A stretch of 64,000 bases of DNA from Gentiana macrophylla (Eukaryota > Streptophyta > Magnoliopsida > Gentianales > Gentianaceae): contig JAOBSW010000583.1 in NCBI GenBank assembly GCA_026214975.1, positions 36,082-100,081 of the forward strand, in the 5' to 3' direction. How positions within the stretch are numbered: the first letter of the stretch is position 1; each line of letters opens with the position of its first letter. The translations under genes and the position numbers were made by a program. Shown here piece after piece: positions 10,801-22,591 of this stretch. The notes beneath the pieces are model-generated. The model was not told the origin of the DNA. It searched no databases and saw nothing but the letters and a program-made list of their open reading frames with translations.

Positions 10801-13800
10801 GTCTGGTTTCCCAAAATTCTGTACCAAACACATGGCATCCATGTAGCGTTTTTTCATGTCTCGAGGTCCACCTACAATGGAAGGGGGCAAAATAACTCGT
10901 CGACCAACCGCAGAACCAGCGGTATTGCCACATGCGATACTGTCAAGTACTCCTCGCAAACATTCTGTGCGTATCTCCTTTTGTTGTTTGTAAACATACT
11001 CAAGCCTTAAGGTCTCAACCTTGACGAACATGTCGACAATAAACTGCTGAAGTAACCTGCCTGTATGCAAAAGCATCGACCTATCTTTGTCCCGCATCTG
11101 CAACTTATAGCAGTAATACTGGCGGCACGATACGGTGTTGCGTTTCCGAACACCATCTTGGAACACTGTGTAGGAGATGAAGAACTTAGCAGTCAACCTC
11201 TACAAGAGTATAACATTGCTAGTATCATAGGGAAGTGATGATTACCTAGCCTTTCCTGGCACAGAAGCTCATCAGCATCACATGCAAAGGCATTCGTGCT
11301 AGACAATGGGTCACGGCACCTGTAACCTCGCTTTTGTTTATTAGGAGGAAGTTTTTCTATGCCACAATGCCATCCAACCTCTCCGTGTGGGAAAAGTAAA
11401 GGATACTGTAAAGGGTCATAGCAACCAAAGTTGTGGCATATTCTGTATGGAGCTGCATTCCTAAAGTAGATTTGAATATGGCATTCAGGGTTGAAAGCAT
11501 TTTCTCCATCTGTGGAGACTATAGCAGAGACATCATTACATGTTGGCTCATTGTAGACCCATTGGTCAAGCTTAGGGTTGCTAACAAGGTATAATTTGTA
11601 GGCATCCAAAAATGGGAGATCCCTAACCTGGCGCAAGAACCGGGCATACGGGTTGCCAGACATCAGATGCATCAGCTGCACCATCAAATTTCTCGAAAAC
11701 TTTGAGGAGGCACTGAGCCTTTCCTGAAGCTCGGCCTCAGGATCATAGAAATAGAATTGCAAACCAGTTGGGCTATCAGTGTCCCCTGTTAGACACGCTA
11801 GATAATGGTGTACCTTGCCCTGGACCTTGAAAGTGTAGATGCCCTGTGATAAGCGGATTTTCTAGGTCCGGTCGATCAAGTAAAAACTCGAAACCTTAGC
11901 AAAATCTACTTTCTAACCGGCAGTGGACCGGGTCGATTGCAGGATAGTGCTTGAGGAGTCCGAGGTCGAACCCACAGAGATTGGTTTTGAATACCACAGT
12001 TGACTTAGTGCTCAGTTCAGGTCAAACAGATAGATATGAAGTTATACTATTGTATAAAAGAAAGATTACACTACTCTGAATTCTAACAATTAAAAGAGGT
12101 ATGGCGAACCACGTTTTGGATTACTTTACCTCGTAAAGATTGCCCGGAATGTGCCTTACTCTGCCCCGCCGTCTAACGATAACTCATAGAACAAACCCCG
12201 TATTGGAATTGGACTTGATGACTGGGCGCCAATCTAGTACACGGTTAGGTGTCAAGCTACCTTTCAAGCTCAAAACTTCTACGGTCTCGAACCCCGTTCC
12301 CACACGCCGCAACATACATTTATAAGCTAAGTGTGTGCAATGGTGAACTAGGTGATCAATCTAGCTCAAAACGATTCAAACAAGTTTTGAGATATGGATT
12401 ATTAATTAGAACGTTTATTTACGCACTACACTACCTCCCGGTTCATCAATCTAACGGCGTTTCACCCGCCTTCACATAGTTCAACCATACAAGGAATTTA
12501 GCTACTCATAATCGAATCTAAGCAATGAAAACGGAAGAAAAACATCACAACAACACCAAAATAACAAAAGAACATACTTACTTTACTAAACTTGAAGGAG
12601 GTGCCAAATGTGCTTACAAAAGATCGAATTTTTGTCAAGTGAAAAGTTACGGATCGAAGCTAAAAGTTAGTAGATCAAAGAGGGGATTGAAAGAGGATTC
12701 TAATGATATATAACACTTAGTCTAACTCTAAAAGACGAAGAAAATCGCCCAAAATCTCCAAAACTATCTAATATTATCGCCCCTTCTTTTTCTACTTGGC
12801 TGCTGTGAGAAAATGAGCAGCTTTATATAGAAAGTAAGCTGTCCGTACGGATGTCCTCAATGTCCGGCCGGACTGTTCTTGATTCTCCAGGTGTCCGGAC
12901 GGATGCATAGATGTCCGTCCGGATGGCATGCTCTTGTCCGTCCGGATGCTTTTTCATCCGCCCGTCGGATGGGTTCTTCATCACAATCTTCCAAAAAACG
13001 GTGAGTTAGCCGTCCGGACACAACACCTTGTCCGTCCGGATGCCCATTTTGCAGCCCAAATCTTCATTTTTTCACCTCCAACCTCCGTGTTTCGCCTCAA
13101 GGCACGTCTAAACTCATACTTCGCCTTTCGGGCTCTCGAGACACCCTAGTCCTGCATCCATATGAAAACAACAAACAAACGCATAACCCCGCAAACTACG
13201 GGCGCTCGGGAAAAAACGAGTATAAAATGCTAAAATAAGGTCGAGTTTACGGAAAACCGACAGTCACTCACCGTACAATAAAACCTCATTTAATACTCAA
13301 AATAGGGTCTAAACTCACCCAAAACATGCCAGAAATGTGATAATCGTGTGCTGAACTGTACAGAAATGTACTGTAAAGTTGGTTCCTATCACCCTGCTTA
13401 TTTTTCAGGAGCTCGTTGGTTAAAGCAAGGTTGTTGTTGTAGGTCCGTGCATACTTCCTAAACTTCACACATTCAGGATCAGAGGCCGTGAATAGTCGTA
13501 CAAGATCAGGAGGCATCTCTGGGGAGGCGATACTTATCTCACCCTCAGAACAACAAAAACCACGAGGCTCACTGAAAAAACGTTTAGCTAGGCAATACGT
13601 GCAGTCAGCTGCCATGAGTAATAGATTGGAGCATAGCTCAGGTCGTAAGGCCCGAGCTGCAGAAGTGGAAGGAGAACATGATGCAGGTCTGTTAGGGGGA
13701 TAAATAGTGTGATCTATGTGACCACGTCGAGACAATGCATTTGCAGATAGGAGCGGGTCGCTCACCAAAATTCGATTCAGCCAGAGTGGGGTAGGTAGGG

Positions 13801-13991
13801 TTGAGCATAGCAGCTGAAGGTACGTTGGCTTCCAAAATCGCAGGAGCAATCTCAGAAATGCGGGACTGGCCAAGTTGGCAAAGTTGAGCAGGCGCAACCT
13901 GGATCGTCGAAGTGGAGGCATGGTTATCTCGATTTCTTAAGGGCATACCGAGGCGGCGTTGCTTAGGAAGTCCGCTCTTATTAGCATCCAT
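7826..13991 (-). pseudogene. Helitron Rep/PIF1-like helicase, split and frameshifted
   Basis: Helitron transposase: a HUH-type Rep endonuclease fused to a PIF1-family helicase. From ATG 13991 (MDANKSGLPKQRR), then a Cys motif CTYCLAKRFFSEPRGFCC (about 13560-13610) and RKYARTYNNN. After the solo LTR (11847-13391) it resumes GIYTFKVQG and QFYFYDPEAELQERL, then FGCYDPLQYPLLFPHGEVGWH. The Helitron-like N domain follows (11193-10657; FGKPDFFLTMTCNPAWPDI). The HUH motif GLPHAHLF is present at about 10580-10605, but in a shifted frame. The Tyr motif KYIYKYIYKG lies near 10180. Helicase motifs: Walker A GPGGTGKT (about 9150), GGDFRQVLPV (about 8820), TINRAQRQT, GQLYVALSRAR, stop at 7826. About eight frame changes break it. 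Confidence 0.9.
11847..13391 (-). mobile_element. Solo LTR (1545 bp) inserted in the Helitron Rep gene
   Basis: It runs TGATAAGCGG ... TTCCTATCA, with terminal inverted repeat TGATA/TATCA, flanked by the 5-bp TSD CCCTG (11842-11846 and 13392-13396). Removing it with one TSD joins KNKQ to GIYTF in frame, as in intact Helitron proteins. No gag-pol is present. On the minus strand a TATA box (TATATAAA, 12822-12829) supports minus orientation. A cluster of GTCCGTCCGGATG-like words fills 12840-13050. The long GC-patchy LTR recalls Tat/Athila-type Ty3 elements; the family is not certain. Confidence 0.88.
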
Positions 13992-16900
13992 CTCGGAGTA
14001 TGCTTTTCTCCGCTCTCATTTCTCTCAACACGTTTATCCTCATCCATTCTAGTGGCACACAATGGAAGCACAGGAATAGAGTATAAGGCAGTAAACACTA
14101 ATCTAAACCTAGCCGAAGTACGTACACTGAAGCAATCAGCCGACAAATATGCCAAAGATTTATTCTAACACACTAATTTGAGGCAAGATGGAAAGTCGTA
14201 CCTGCGTAAACTCGCATAATGCAGACAAGGTAGGGGATAAGAGCAACAATTACAAAGTGCAATTGCCTGTGCAATAAACAGGAAAACAGCGTATCACAAG
14301 CAGAGTACAATTGAACACGAAGAAAGAAATCCTAGCCACATAACAAAGCAGCAGAATCCGTGGTAGACATAGCACTCTTAACCACATCAGAAACAAAGGC
14401 TTACACAAAGCAGGAGTGAAAAGGCAAAACTTTGTAGTCAGATTCATCATTAATGAGTACTACAAAGTGATACAATAGTTTTCACGAGAAATTACCTTAC
14501 ATAATTTAAATAAAAAAATTATGAGATAACAAACAACAGAAAATACAAAAGGTAAGAGATTCATCACATGTTTTTTACTTACATAATTTTTTTTACTTAA
14601 ATCAGAAGTAAGATGTGGTGAGGGGGATTCATCACATGTTGGATAATAGTTTTCCACACTCCTCACCAGAAAAAGTGCACGAATCTTACTACAAAGCGGC
14701 ATGCGTAGGCAGAAAAAGAGGGACACACTCAACTAACAGAGCAATAAAGCAAGAGCAGGAAAAGGACACGTAACTTAGGTAAGCGTGAGCAACAATCCAA
14801 CCAAGTAACTGAACGTACAGCAAAAGGCCGGGGAAAAAAGGAAAAATGGAATATCCAGTATAGTGTGGATATGAAATCACGAAGTATTTATGCTCAACTT
14901 TTACGTCTTAACCATAGTCCACATCCACCAACACTACTCTAGACCTAGTATGGAAGCCTTACCGAGCAAGTACAGAAAACCACAGGCGAAGGGGAAAACA
15001 AAGTAGGCAATAGCGGAAGGACCATATACGTAACACGTAGACTACAATCGCATCGCAAAAGTAGTTCCAAAGATACATCCAGATTCAAGAGCACGGGATT
15101 TAGGAAAAGAAGGAAGCAGTTAGTATTTAACACTATGATTTCACCTCTTTAGGACCGAAACCTAGCTTTTATTTTAGTCTTAAATCTTGGTAATTCTTTA
15201 TTTAGGATCGAAATTCTGTGGTTGACTACCTAAAGGCTGCACCTGGTTGACTTCTTGGAATAATTTTGAGGTAAAAATATTTGTCTATCAAAAGGCTATT
15301 TTCATACACTCATGTTCTTCTTTCATATGTTTGATAAATTGCATTGCACATTTTGACAAGGTTGGGAATGTTTGCATCTACATGTGATTTTTCAGAAATT
15401 TATCAAGTGGGTAGGCATGTTTTGTTGGTTAATCAAGTATAATTAGCACATGATGGGGCTAATCTTATGAGTATGTGTTTTTGTACTATTGGATGGGTTA
15501 ATTTCTGTGTTGTATCATTTTGAAAGTTCAGGTTTCAAAGTCAATATGGTTCAGGTTTTGAACTGCACTTGGCAACTACAGTCAAGGTTTTCTTATGACT
15601 TGTACCTTTTATTTTAAATAGTGTAATTTACATGTCTGAAAGAGAATTACAAACATATTTAGGGTTATATGGCGGTTTCCTACATGCAACACACATTTAT
15701 GTGTAATCAAGATAGCACAACCCATACTCCGAAAGAGGAGCAAATTCAATCACAGTCAACGATAGAGAAACACAAAACCTTTAATGGGAGTAGAACTCTC
15801 ATGTTTGTCTAGCTACTACTGGTGAGGTTAGCTATGAAAAAAAATAAGAGTTGTTCTTGTTGTATGTAACTGTACGAGTCAATTATTAAAGGTTGAACAA
15901 CAGATTGAAAACTTACACCTTCCTCAACAGATAAGCTTTTCCGTGTTTGCACTGCAACTCCTGAAAGAAATAGCAGACGGAAATAAACGAGTCAGCTTCC
16001 ATTATGCCTACAACCCTCAAAGTTGTAAAGATTGAAACTTGAATACAGAACTGGAAAAAGCGAAATGCTTAGAACCATCAAAACAAACCAAGAAATTCAT
16101 TTTAGCTACCGAAATCACTTGAAGTATTTCAATCAAACAAAAGCACCTTTTTGTTTAAGGAGTACTTATTTCCATCACCCCAAACTTAACACGGCATCAC
16201 ACCTAATCCACCTTTGGAACGCCCATTATTTAGCCTACAATCGCCTTTCAAAAAGTCAATCCTCACCGTCAACCTTGTAGAAGTCGATTATGGACTGTAA
16301 AAGTGATTTGGTGTCTAATATCCCAAAAAAACACCGGCAACGCCACAAGGATCTCGATCAGCTTACTCGTGAATCTGTGTGTAAGTCTGTAATTTTTTTT
16401 TTCCCTTTTTTGTTTTGGTTTTGGTCCTTGTAGTGTAGGACTATGGATTATTTTTTTCTCCGGATTATTCGGAAACTTTTAGATTTAGAAGTTGGTTTTA
16501 TTGAATACAACATGTTTGATAATATTCCTCAAAAAACTTTTTTCAAATACATGAATTTGTGGAAATCAGAGACGGTGACTAAACTGATTCACGCGATTCT
16601 AGTAGATAATAAGAACAAAGAACACAAATTTAATCAAAATAATCTATGAAGATGAACTAAAAATGCAAAGGAACTTGAGAGAATTCATGAATGAGTAATC
16701 GCTTTTTTTCGTGTGAGCGAGACTAAAAGAGCTTAAAGTCATCAACAAAGTGCCAAATATTGTCAATCGAATAACTAACAATTAAATATATGCATTATAA
16801 TCAGATCAATTCTCTAAAAGGGCTCAAATTGAAGCAGCTTTACAATCGGTTGCTCCGGAAAAAAAAACCAAATCTACAGAACTATCCACACCCATTCACC

Positions 16901-17470
16901 ACAACTATCCACACCCATCCACCATAGCCAACTCGGCCCTCAGACAACATGCATTAGAAAAAACCAGAACTTGAGAAAGGAGAGACCAAATTCACCACCT
17001 GGACGCAATGGAGTGGATATTGGTTAAATTAATTGTGGAGAAAAGAAGAAGAGCCTAACACAAGTTTTGAGCCTAACACAAATCAATTCACACCCACTCA
17101 AAGATACCCAATTCAATTTCACGCAACATGCAATCCCAAAATACATGAAATTGACAAAGGAGAAACCCAAGCCACCATTTTGGTGCAATCAAGAAACCCA
17201 CCACACAGACAACTAAAGGAGACAATCAACAACAAAGACAACAAGAAACATAGCGTGCATCTTGAAAAGTGGTCGAGCCTCAAAATCGCGACGCAATCAC
17301 AAGGTAACAAACTGCGCAGAATCGAATTAACAAAGCATGATCATTACAAGAACAATCACATCAACAATTTGAAGGATGGGAAAGCAGAGCTAAGAAACGG
17401 AGAAGACGGTGCCTAACCAAAGATCGAAATCAACACCGATGCAAGCGCAAAAGCTCCATCGCCGACCGAG
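13992..17470 (-). other. Helitron 5' region: leader, probable introns, no coding domain seen
   Basis: Between the Rep start (13991) and a TATA box at 17477-17484 I see only short open frames without known domains. The segment could be a 5' UTR with introns, captured host DNA, or decayed coding sequence. Nothing here is repeated elsewhere in the window as far as I can see. Confidence 0.4.
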
Positions 17471-17476
17471 AACTCC

Positions 17477-17484
17477 TATTTATA
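17477..17484 (-). promoter_or_regulatory. TATA box, candidate promoter of the Helitron Rep gene
   Basis: On the minus strand GGTTATAAATAGG precedes a GC-richer leader. It is the best TATA box between the Rep start codon and the proposed Helitron 5' end. Function is inferred from position only. Confidence 0.45.
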
Positions 17485-19049
17485 ACCAACGAGGCGAGGA
17501 GGTGCAAAAGCAGTTAGTGGGTTATTCGACATGTTCGTAGGCGTGCAAGGTGATTATTGGAGAAAGCGGAGGTGGGGAGATGAAAAATCGGAGGAGAAAA
17601 TTGAGGGGTGGAGGGGAAAAGAAAGAAATAGAGAGGGATTAAAAAGAAAAAAAAATACGGTAAATGACAAAAAGGACGACGAAAGATGCAACTTTAAAAG
17701 TTACTATATATATATATTTGTTTTTTTTTTGCTGAGTTCAGGACATTACGGTTCTCCCCATTTAAATTGAAAATCGTTCTTAAATTAACTTCAGGATAAG
17801 CTGATATGCTTGTTACATCATATTGTAACCCCCCGTTCCCGGACACCGAGTCCTTATCCGGAAAAGGAACGTTCGGCACGTATAAAATAAAAACAAATTC
17901 ACTTTATACGTAAGCCTCAACTACGTCGTATCAAAAATAAGCAAACGGAAGCAAAAGACTCGGGTATGAAAAATTCCAAACATCCAAGAATAGAAACATG
18001 AAATCTAAAGATGGAAATGTAACTTATTACATTCAAGGAAAAAAAATACGAAATCCAAAAGAAACGTACGATATTCTCAAAAGAAACGTAAAAGTACTAC
18101 AAGTCTCGAAAGACCAAAAATGTAACACAGTCTAAAGAAGAATAGTTAAAGAATAAAGGTAAAGTCTTCAATGAGGCGTCTTCAAACGTCATCATCGAAC
18201 TCCTCCTCGTAAACATTATCGACCTGTTCGTCTTCTCTTCCCCAAACACATAGAAAACATGCATTTGAGGTAAGTACAACGTACTTAATAAGAAAGAGAA
18301 GCTATGACAACAATTATAATTTATAAAGAAAAGATATTTAGAAGTTTAGTTGTTTATATGTGACCGACTCAATCTGGAGTTCATTTCATGTCCATCAACA
18401 TGAATTGACTAAACGTTTCTACTTAACTTATCTATGTTACAACCGCACTCTAAGGGCACTACGCGTATCCACTTTTGGGACACTCTTGGCAACATATTAG
18501 TGGATCACACCAATATCCACGAAGTCTAGAATAGGTAGACTCCGATAGTACGCGCGTCTCAGTGAAGTCACCCGAACTTGTGGTTTTTTTTACCTACGGG
18601 TTCTTCCACCTTCAGAGGTAGCACACACATCGCGATATAGACTGGTGCATATCCAAGAGAGACATGTTGTTTAATCTTTTACTAGTCAAGACGTATTTAT
18701 TAGGATGATTAACTAACCACCTAAGTGTTTTCAATTAATCTCCTCACCTTGACTACTCTCTTCCTAGACCACTGACATGCACAAAGCCTAGAAATTATCT
18801 GAGACATTGATGAATGCTAATTCATCAAAGCACAAGCCTATCATGCTCTTCCGACGGATCCGAACTTCAACTCCCTTTAAGAGTACATTCGGTGTTTTAA
18901 CTGAACGAATCAGAAGTTCAATCGAAGCTTGTTCATGTTTAATTAATGTTAACATATCATGATTAAGGGTTTAAAACAGTGAAAACACGATTATGAAGCC
19001 GAAAACCAAGCTGAAATGCCAAAACAGTAAGAACAAGGTAAAACAGGTC

Positions 19050-19225
19050 AAACGCCCGTTTGACATCCTATGAACGCCCGTTCGACATCGAACGCCCGTC
19101 CACTAACCCCAAACGCCCGTCCGTCAGAAAAGGCTACATCCTTAATCAAAAGTCTAACCTCAAACGCCCGTCTGCCTTGTGCAAACGCCCGTTTGAGCTG
19201 CTATGATCGCAAACGCCCGTTTGCC
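19050..19225. repeat. AACGCCCG(T/A) short repeat array within the LTR
   Basis: The word AAACGCCCGTTTG or close variants (AACGCCCGTTCG, AACGCCCGTCC) occurs about eight times in about 160 bp with irregular spacing. It is unusually CpG-rich for this AT-rich DNA. Confidence 0.85.
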
Positions 19226-19810
19226 TGGGTTTTTCCCAAAACGCTAAAATCTTCAAAATGCGATTTCTAAACCGTTTCTAACCTAATTAACATCGATTTC
19301 AACACAGTAAAACGTAGAAAAACAAATCTAAACATTCCAAAACGTCTATGATCCTTTGATCAACGAAAAACACATCTTTCTTGCATCTACGCATCTTAAA
19401 ACATGATCTAAACTTTACGAATCATAATCGAGATCATAGGAAGAGTCTCTTACCTATTTGCAGCCAAAAAACCAGATTCAAAGCCTCTGAAAATCTGCTG
19501 CACTTCCCACCAACTGATATCCAAACGCTGCCCTTCTCACAACGATTCCAAATCTCTCGTCTAATCTGAAAACGGTTAAGCTTTGCCTCAGAAATTGCGA
19601 AAACCATCCAAGCCCTATTTCTTCCTCTCAAAAATTGCGCAGAGAAGGAGAAGCGTGAAACTGATTTCTGAATTTGTGTTTAGGTTTTGGGAATAATCCG
19701 ATTTAATTTTCCTTAAATACCAATTCCCAATTAATCCCCTTTTCCTTAATTGCCCTTAATTACCAAATAATCAGATTTTTCCCTTAATCATATATATATA
19801 CATATAACTC

Positions 19811-19811
<1 letters not shown>

Positions 19812-19869
<58 letters not shown>
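19812..19869. repeat. (TA)n microsatellite
   Basis: Nearly uninterrupted TA dinucleotides inside the solo LTR. Confidence 0.9.
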
Positions 19870-19873
<4 letters not shown>

Positions 19874-19976
19874 CAATTAAATACTTAACTCCCATAAAAG
19901 AAAAGAAATAATAATATTTCGTTTTGCCAAAATGACACGTCTCTGCCTTTCCCGAAAATCGGAATATTACACATAT

Positions 19977-20863
19977 GTTTTTGAATCACGATAGGATTTA
20001 AAGGATACAAATGGGCTCATATATAGTATTCAAGTGGTGACTCCCACTGCACGGCTCTTAGTTCTAAAGGTTCGAGCCGTGTCGATCTCCCACGATATAA
20101 TACTTTGTTTCGCACACCTCTTGTCTCCTAATACCTACTAAAGACAATGGATATTGCTCTCAAATTGTATGTTAAGCCATGCTATCAAGAATCTCTTTCC
20201 CTAAAAAAAAATAAAAATTTAAGGACGATGAATAGTGCATCTTATATTATTCACGTCTTTAAACATTTTTAAATGTTTAAATTTGTAGAGATAATGATAA
20301 CAATAATATATAATGAATATTTGATGTGTGTAGATTGAGATGTAAAGCAAGAATGTGTTTAATTTTGTATTATTAATGATTTGTAGGTATAATGAAAATG
20401 ATAAAAACATCGTTGGAGATCATATCGTATAGAGCTACTGTAAAATGAAGATATGCTTATTTAAAGATCATTTGATCTAAGCTGTTTTGCATAAGATATT
20501 CTTACGATTTCTTTCTTATACAATTCCATGTACTATATTTTCTAGTTTATAAAAACTCTATCAAAGGTGAAATGTATTAGATTCTCTATTTTATACTTCT
20601 AACGACCTTTGTTTATAGATTTTGGATGAATGTTCTAACTGTGAATTTTTTTCCTTCAGAAAATCAATATTATAAATGAAGAAATAAAGTATTTGTCTTT
20701 TTTGGGGGGAGGGGGTGAAATAAAGTATTTGTTACAATGCTATTTTTCATAAAATTTTTGTCTAATAATTTGATACAATATCTAGGGACCTTTATCCCCT
20801 CCAATATACTTGATTGTCAAGTGCAACATTACACATAAAACGATATCGTTTTGCATATTTTTT
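19977..20863. other. Intergenic, no gene seen
   Basis: AT-rich sequence with no recognisable coding domain or RNA gene. Together with 29769 onward it formed one continuous stretch before the 20864-29768 element inserted. Confidence 0.5.
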
Positions 20864-22577
20864 TGTTAGGTGTAGTGCCAGAAAGACAATTTGTGTAATT
20901 GTTTTTAATAATGAATAGTAATTTATCTCACCTTATTACTTGCTTTGTGCTTGTAAAGTAATACATCGCCGCAAACCCTAAGTATATCTCAGATGTAATT
21001 CACTTAACTCGGTGTATGGATTACACGTGAGGATTGAGTTAGTGGTGATATACTTAAATCTGTTAGTCCGTGGTGAACTTAATCGAGTTTAGGGTCTCTT
21101 GATTAAAACACCAATAATGCGCCTGAACACCTTAGGGTGTGATAGTCTTATCCGGATTGTCGGTAGAGGGTACCTACGTGGGGCATTTATATATGATGGC
21201 ATTCATATAGGATTGGACCGATTTAATCAATTTCTCGGTATAATTTCCGTAATCGAGGAATCTTATTAAATCATTAGATGATCATATATGGATCAACCTT
21301 AATCTGAGGTGATCACGAGGATCTTCGCTTGTCCGGGGTAGTGTTTGATGTGTTAGTTACGGTTCACTTAAATATGTGTTCCAAGCCACTTCTCATTGGC
21401 ACTATCTCCGGATGAGTGAGTAGTTCGATTTTCACAGACATGGAATCCATTCCTTCCTCGGGAAGTAGAGAGACAGATCCCCTTGTTTGTTAGCCCTAAG
21501 AAAGTGATCGATCCCGGAGTTCACATTTGACTAATTAGCTACTAGTCGAGATATGTGTGCTAATTGATCATTAGGGGGTTATTGGTAAATAAGGATAAGA
21601 TATTCTGAGTCGGGTTCACGGAGACTTCCCACTCAGAATGGACAGTCTATGGAGGGTTAATCCGTATGTAGTGATTATATCAATGGACGCTTATTAACTC
21701 TATGGGTTGAGTATAAGTATACATCTATAATCGGTAGAGTTCAGTTTCGGGTTTATGGTGGCGTAATCCCGGAATTAATAATTAATGTACTTATTCTGTT
21801 AGATGAATAATTAATTATTGAACTACTACTTGGTTATAGGTCCATGGTCCCCGATGTGCTTACGTAATTCGGACTAGTAATCTTGTTACTTGGGCCTCAG
21901 TGATAATTAATTGTCAGGCTAATTAATTGATATGCATGGATATTATTTAGTTAATTTAAATAATATAATACACATAAAAGACATTTTATGTGGGCTTTTT
22001 GACCCTTAATGGTGGCGCCATAATTAGTTTTCTTGGATAATTATTTGACATGTGATTTATCTTTTATTTGTTAATTGATAATTCATGGAATATGAGATAA
22101 TAATATGATTTATCCTAATTTGTTTGGGATAATCATTTTATTTATCTTTTATTTGGAATAAAGGATTAATGTAATAATTATCTCTTAATTATTTAATCCT
22201 TGGAGGACAAGGATTACTCTCCTATATAAAGAGAGTTCTCCCAAGCCTTATTTGAATGGCAAATTTCGACCACTATAGCAAAAAAAAAAAGAAGAAATAA
22301 TTAGTTTTCTTGTCTAGGGTTTTAGAAGAAGAAAAACTCTAAGTTTTTCTTGGTGTTGCATATCGAGGAGGTTCGTGTATCAAGAAGGGTGTCCACCAAC
22401 CGCCGTTTGGAGAACACATCGGAAGATCAAGGCGACTCTTCCCGTTATTGGTAACATAATCTTAAACCCCCTTGTAGTAGTTTAAGTCCTTTAATTATGT
22501 GTTTTGATATATAAATCGTGATCCATCCGGCGCGCGTAGATCTAACTCGTTTAGATCTAAGAACCTCGCATCCTTCA
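20864..22577 (+). repeat. 5' LTR of the LARD
   Basis: Starts TGTTAGGTGTAGTGCC and ends ATCCTTCA. A TATA box TATATAAA lies at 22223-22230, which would place the transcript start near 22255. Aligns along its length with 28037-29768. Confidence 0.9.
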
Positions 22578-22579
22578 TG

Positions 22580-22591
22580 TGGTATCGAGAC
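22580..22591 (+). other. Primer-binding site of the LARD
   Basis: TGGTATCGAGAC two bases after the LTR end, matching the start of the Met-tRNA complement (TGGTATCAGAGC). Confidence 0.8.

Larger units (their letters stand above)
3329..17710 (-). mobile_element. Helitron, autonomous-type, decayed (RPA + Rep/helicase)
   Basis: Rolling-circle transposon on the minus strand. It carries the two genes typical of plant Helitrons: a Rep/PIF1-like helicase (7826-13991) upstream of an RPA70-like gene (3649-7506). The 3' terminus at 3329 is clear: a 7-bp-stem hairpin, a 7-nt spacer and CTAG next to T. The 5' end is less sure. A TA tract resumes at about 17703-17718, as expected if both ends sit in one TA microsatellite, but the canonical 5' TC is not visible there. 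If that is right, the element is about 14.4 kb including the 1545-bp solo LTR. Many frameshifts make it unlikely to be active as written. Confidence 0.8.
17824..19971 (+). mobile_element. Solo LTR, 2148 bp, TSD CATAT
   Basis: It begins TGTAACCCCCCGTTCCCGG and ends GGAATATTACA, with TGTAA/TTACA terminal inverted repeats. The 5-bp TSD CATAT lies at 17819-17823 and 19972-19976. There is no primer-binding site or coding domain inside, so this is an LTR-LTR recombination product. It contains an AACGCCCG array (19050-19230) and a TA microsatellite (19812-19869). It is the complete reference for the fragments at 1-776 and 1047-2570. Chromovirus-type Ty3 origin is inferred from the TGTAAC-CCCCG start. 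Confidence 0.9.

Noticed and set aside
11847..13391. Reading the insertion as an intron (in-frame GTGAGT...CAG)
   Set aside because: The 5-bp TSD, TG...CA ends and restored protein join at the TSD fit a solo LTR better; the intron reading would add about 30 residues not seen in related Helitrons.
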